Assembly (NCBI RefSeq): GCF_902506655.1 | Contig: NZ_LR734812.1 | Span: forward strand, 62,001 to 126,000 | DNA length: 64,000 bases | Origin: Marinoscillum sp. 108 | Lineage (GTDB): Bacteria; Bacteroidota; Bacteroidia; Cytophagales; Cyclobacteriaceae | Direction: 5' to 3' | Shown: in pieces, positions 62,345 through 64,000 of the stretch | How the letters are laid out: each line of letters begins with the position of its first letter | Numbering within the stretch: the first letter of the stretch is position 1 | Notes under the pieces: generated by a model | The model's input: only the letters and a program-made list of their open reading frames with translations | Database searches by the model: none | What the model was told of the DNA's origin: nothing | Made by a program: the position numbers and the translations under genes

Positions 62345-62429
62345 CGGATTTATCTTTAGGGCTCGTTATAAAAAAGCGGGGTGATTTTTTTGGAATGCAA
62401 ATATGTAAATAAACCTTAAATCTAAAGTA

Positions 62430-62747
62430 GTGAAAGAGATAAGCGTAAAAGAACTGAAACAAATGATGGATAGTGGTGAAGATTTTCAACTCATCGATGT
62501 GCGGGAGCCCAATGAATTTGAGGTGGCCGAAATCGGTGGGGAATTGATCCCATTGTCTACTGTGCCAGACAACGCAGATAAGTTTTCAAAAGAGAAAAAA
62601 GTGGTGGTACACTGCCGCAGTGGTAAGCGAAGTGCCAATGCCATCCAGTACCTGGAGCAGCAGCATGGGTTTGACAACCTGTATAACCTGGCGGGAGGAA
62701 TCCTTGCCTGGTCAGATGAGATAGACCCAAGCGTGCAGAAATACTGA
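62430..62747 (+). CDS. Rhodanese-like domain protein
   Basis: 105-aa single-domain sulfurtransferase. The opening LIDVREPNEFEVAEIGGELI and the active-site loop VVHCRSGKRSA (catalytic Cys about 62) are intact. It uses a GTG start. Divergent from the sulfhydrylase, it may share a promoter region and act in sulfur handling. It is followed by a terminator hairpin. Confidence 0.9.
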   Translation: MKEISVKELKQMMDSGEDFQLIDVREPNEFEVAEIGGELIPLSTVPDNADKFSKEKKVVVHCRSGKRSANAIQYLEQQHGFDNLYNLAGGILAWSDEIDPSVQKY

Positions 62748-62771
62748 GCTGTCACCAATGAATATTTGACG

Positions 62772-62799
62772 AAACACCGCTGTAAGGCGGTGTTTTTGT
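62772..62799 (+). terminator. Rho-independent terminator after the rhodanese gene
   Basis: aaacaccgc / gcggtgttt (62772-62780, 62787-62795) with a 6-nt loop, followed by ttgtt. Confidence 0.8.
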
Positions 62800-62880
62800 T
62801 TGGGGCAGAGTAGAGGCTGTTTTCCTGTTTTTGTCTAGTTTTATATTAGATTAAGATTATTCTACCCAGCTGCCTAAAGT

Positions 62881-64000
62881 ATGTCTAATTCATTTCCGGC
62901 GATCGCCCGCTACGGCTTCTTCATCCTATGGTTTTCCTATAGCGGATGTATGGGGCAATCCAGCGAGTCGTATCTGCTCAGTTTATACAATCAGGAGAAG
63001 TATCAACTCGTGGTTGAAAAGGCGGATTCTATTTTGAAAGGAGAGCCAGAGAATCTGTCCAGAATTTATCAGATCAAAGCCGATGCCCTTTATTTTCTCA
63101 ACCAGGTGGAGGAATCCCTTGAGAATTACCTGCTGACAGTGTCGGTGCTGGATGAGTATCCGCTGGATACGGTTTACCTGATAGAGAGCTACAGTCACAC
63201 AGGATTTACTTACAAGTATCTCGGCAAGTATCTGGATGCCATACCCTACTACAAGATGGCCCTATCTATATGTCGGGCGGCCGATGACTCATTGGAGATA
63301 TCCAATCAATTGGCTCATTTGGGCACTTTGTATAGTCATTTGGGTATGTATCAGGAATCAGCCGCCTATTACAACGAAGGCTATGCGATTGATTTTGCCC
63401 TAAATGACAGCACCGCCCTGGCTTATGACCTGGTTAATCTTGGTGATTTGAAGTGTTCTATCATGGAGTATCCTCAGGCAGTTGACTATTACAAAAGAGC
63501 CCTGAAGGTAAAGAGCACCAAAGCGGGCAATCACAATACCCATGTACTTCGTTTAGGAAAATTAAGTGAGGCCTATTTAAAAATGGGAGAATTGGATAGC
63601 GCCACTTTTTATAGCCGAATGGCAGAAGAAGCGGCCATAGACCTCAATGACAGCCTGAGTCTGGCCAAACAGTGGATTACCAAAACCAAAATTTTCAATG
63701 CAAAGGGGGAATTTCCGGCCGCTACCCGTGTAGGAAATTTATGCTACAATTACTTCAAAGAAGTGGGGCAGGGTCAGTATCAGGTGGCATCTGCTTTGGC
63801 GCTGGCCCAGGCTCATAATGGCCTGTCCAATAAGGACCGGGCAGACTATTTATTGATACAGGCTGCACTTATTGCGGAAGAAAACGGCCTACTCGAAGAC
63901 CAGGCACTGGTCTATCGCGAAATGGCCAGCGAACAGGAGCGCTATGGTAATCAGAAAGATGCGTTGACTTACTACAAAAGGTATCAGGCCATCAGAGATA
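62881..64000 (+). CDS. TPR-repeat protein, 5' part (runs off the window)
   Basis: 373 complete codons without a stop before the window ends. A signal peptide (ARYGFFILWFSYSGCMGQ) is followed by tetratricopeptide repeats of about 40 residues (DAIPYYKMALSICRAADDSL, ESAAYYNEGYAIDFALNDST, QAVDYYKRALKVKSTK, DALTYYKRYQAIRD). Exported TPR proteins of this kind in Bacteroidota often continue into a membrane helix and a histidine kinase or LuxR-type regulator; that part is outside the window. The start ATG at 62881 is the only plausible one. Confidence 0.8.
   Translation, partial: MSNSFPAIARYGFFILWFSYSGCMGQSSESYLLSLYNQEKYQLVVEKADSILKGEPENLSRIYQIKADALYFLNQVEESLENYLLTVSVLDEYPLDTVYLIESYSHTGFTYKYLGKYLDAIPYYKMALSICRAADDSLEISNQLAHLGTLYSHLGMYQESAAYYNEGYAIDFALNDSTALAYDLVNLGDLKCSIMEYPQAVDYYKRALKVKSTKAGNHNTHVLRLGKLSEAYLKMGELDSATFYSRMAEEAAIDLNDSLSLAKQWITKTKIFNAKGEFPAATRVGNLCYNYFKEVGQGQYQVASALALAQAHNGLSNKDRADYLLIQAALIAEENGLLEDQALVYREMASEQERYGNQKDALTYYKRYQAIRD

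Noticed and set aside
62345-62429. SAM or other riboswitch upstream of metZ
   Set aside because: The gap is 85 bp and shared with a divergent gene; no riboswitch core or structured leader was recognised.
1-64000. tRNA, rRNA, IS elements or integrase marking island ends
   Set aside because: Gaps between genes were read on both strands. No cloverleaf-like sequence, rRNA stretch, transposase or recombinase motif, or obvious flanking direct repeat was seen around the accessory part.

Overview
The window is chromosomal DNA of a Bacteroidota bacterium, most likely a free-living, possibly marine, member of the Cytophagales. The signs are a secreted M43 protease with a C-terminal sorting (type IX secretion) domain, a TonB receptor with a DUF4249 lipoprotein, BatD, a bacillithiol glycosyltransferase (BshA), a TIGR01201-type HU relative, a beta-lactamase-family hydrolase fused to a GH3-like half, and few Shine-Dalgarno sites. 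Coding density is high. I see no rRNA, tRNA, CRISPR array, transposase or integrase.

Layout. 1-8.2 kb: the end of an exonuclease/phosphatase-family protein, a large FAD/Fe-S dehydrogenase, a MntA/HepT toxin-antitoxin pair, a patatin-like phospholipase, AMP nucleosidase and two lipoproteins. 8.3-21 kb is the accessory part. It begins with a four-gene + strand run: a CHAP/NlpC-type peptidase with a peptidoglycan-binding domain, a second patatin of a different subfamily, an unknown 135-aa protein and a secreted beta-rich protein. A tight four-gene minus-strand operon follows: type III methylase (mod), AAA/OLD-like ATPase, DUF4276 TOPRIM-like protein and type III helicase-nuclease (res). After it come a 51-aa Cys-containing ORF, a palindrome array, an HU-like protein, and a membrane protein paired with an exported ComEC-like metallo-beta-lactamase-fold protein.

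21-39 kb: hemolysin III, an FAD oxidoreductase, an EF-hand protein, a 1366-aa type IX-secreted metalloprotease with eight internal repeats, Nfu, a dicarboxylate symporter, chorismate synthase, BatD, a MOSC protein, PhoH, an AlbA_2 protein and an AAA/vWA pair. 39-49.5 kb: a fatty-acid hydroxylase, BshA, the GH3-like/serine hydrolase fusion, then the mutL operon with two rhomboid-fold proteins, and an NAD-binding/DUF2867 protein. 49.5-64 kb: RlmN, several exported proteins, a TonB receptor operon (DUF4249 and an MG2-like protein), TRAP permeases DctQ and DctM without DctP, a MetZ-type sulfhydrylase, a rhodanese, and the start of a TPR protein cut by the window end.

The most notable system is the type III restriction-modification operon. 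The ATPase and DUF4276 genes lie between mod and res, with start and stop codons touching or overlapping. This suggests a composite defence locus in which a PARIS/OLD-like ATPase plus TOPRIM-like pair is co-expressed with restriction. The mod gene also carries an in-frame palindromic repeat element and an AT-rich, probably exchanged, target-recognition segment.
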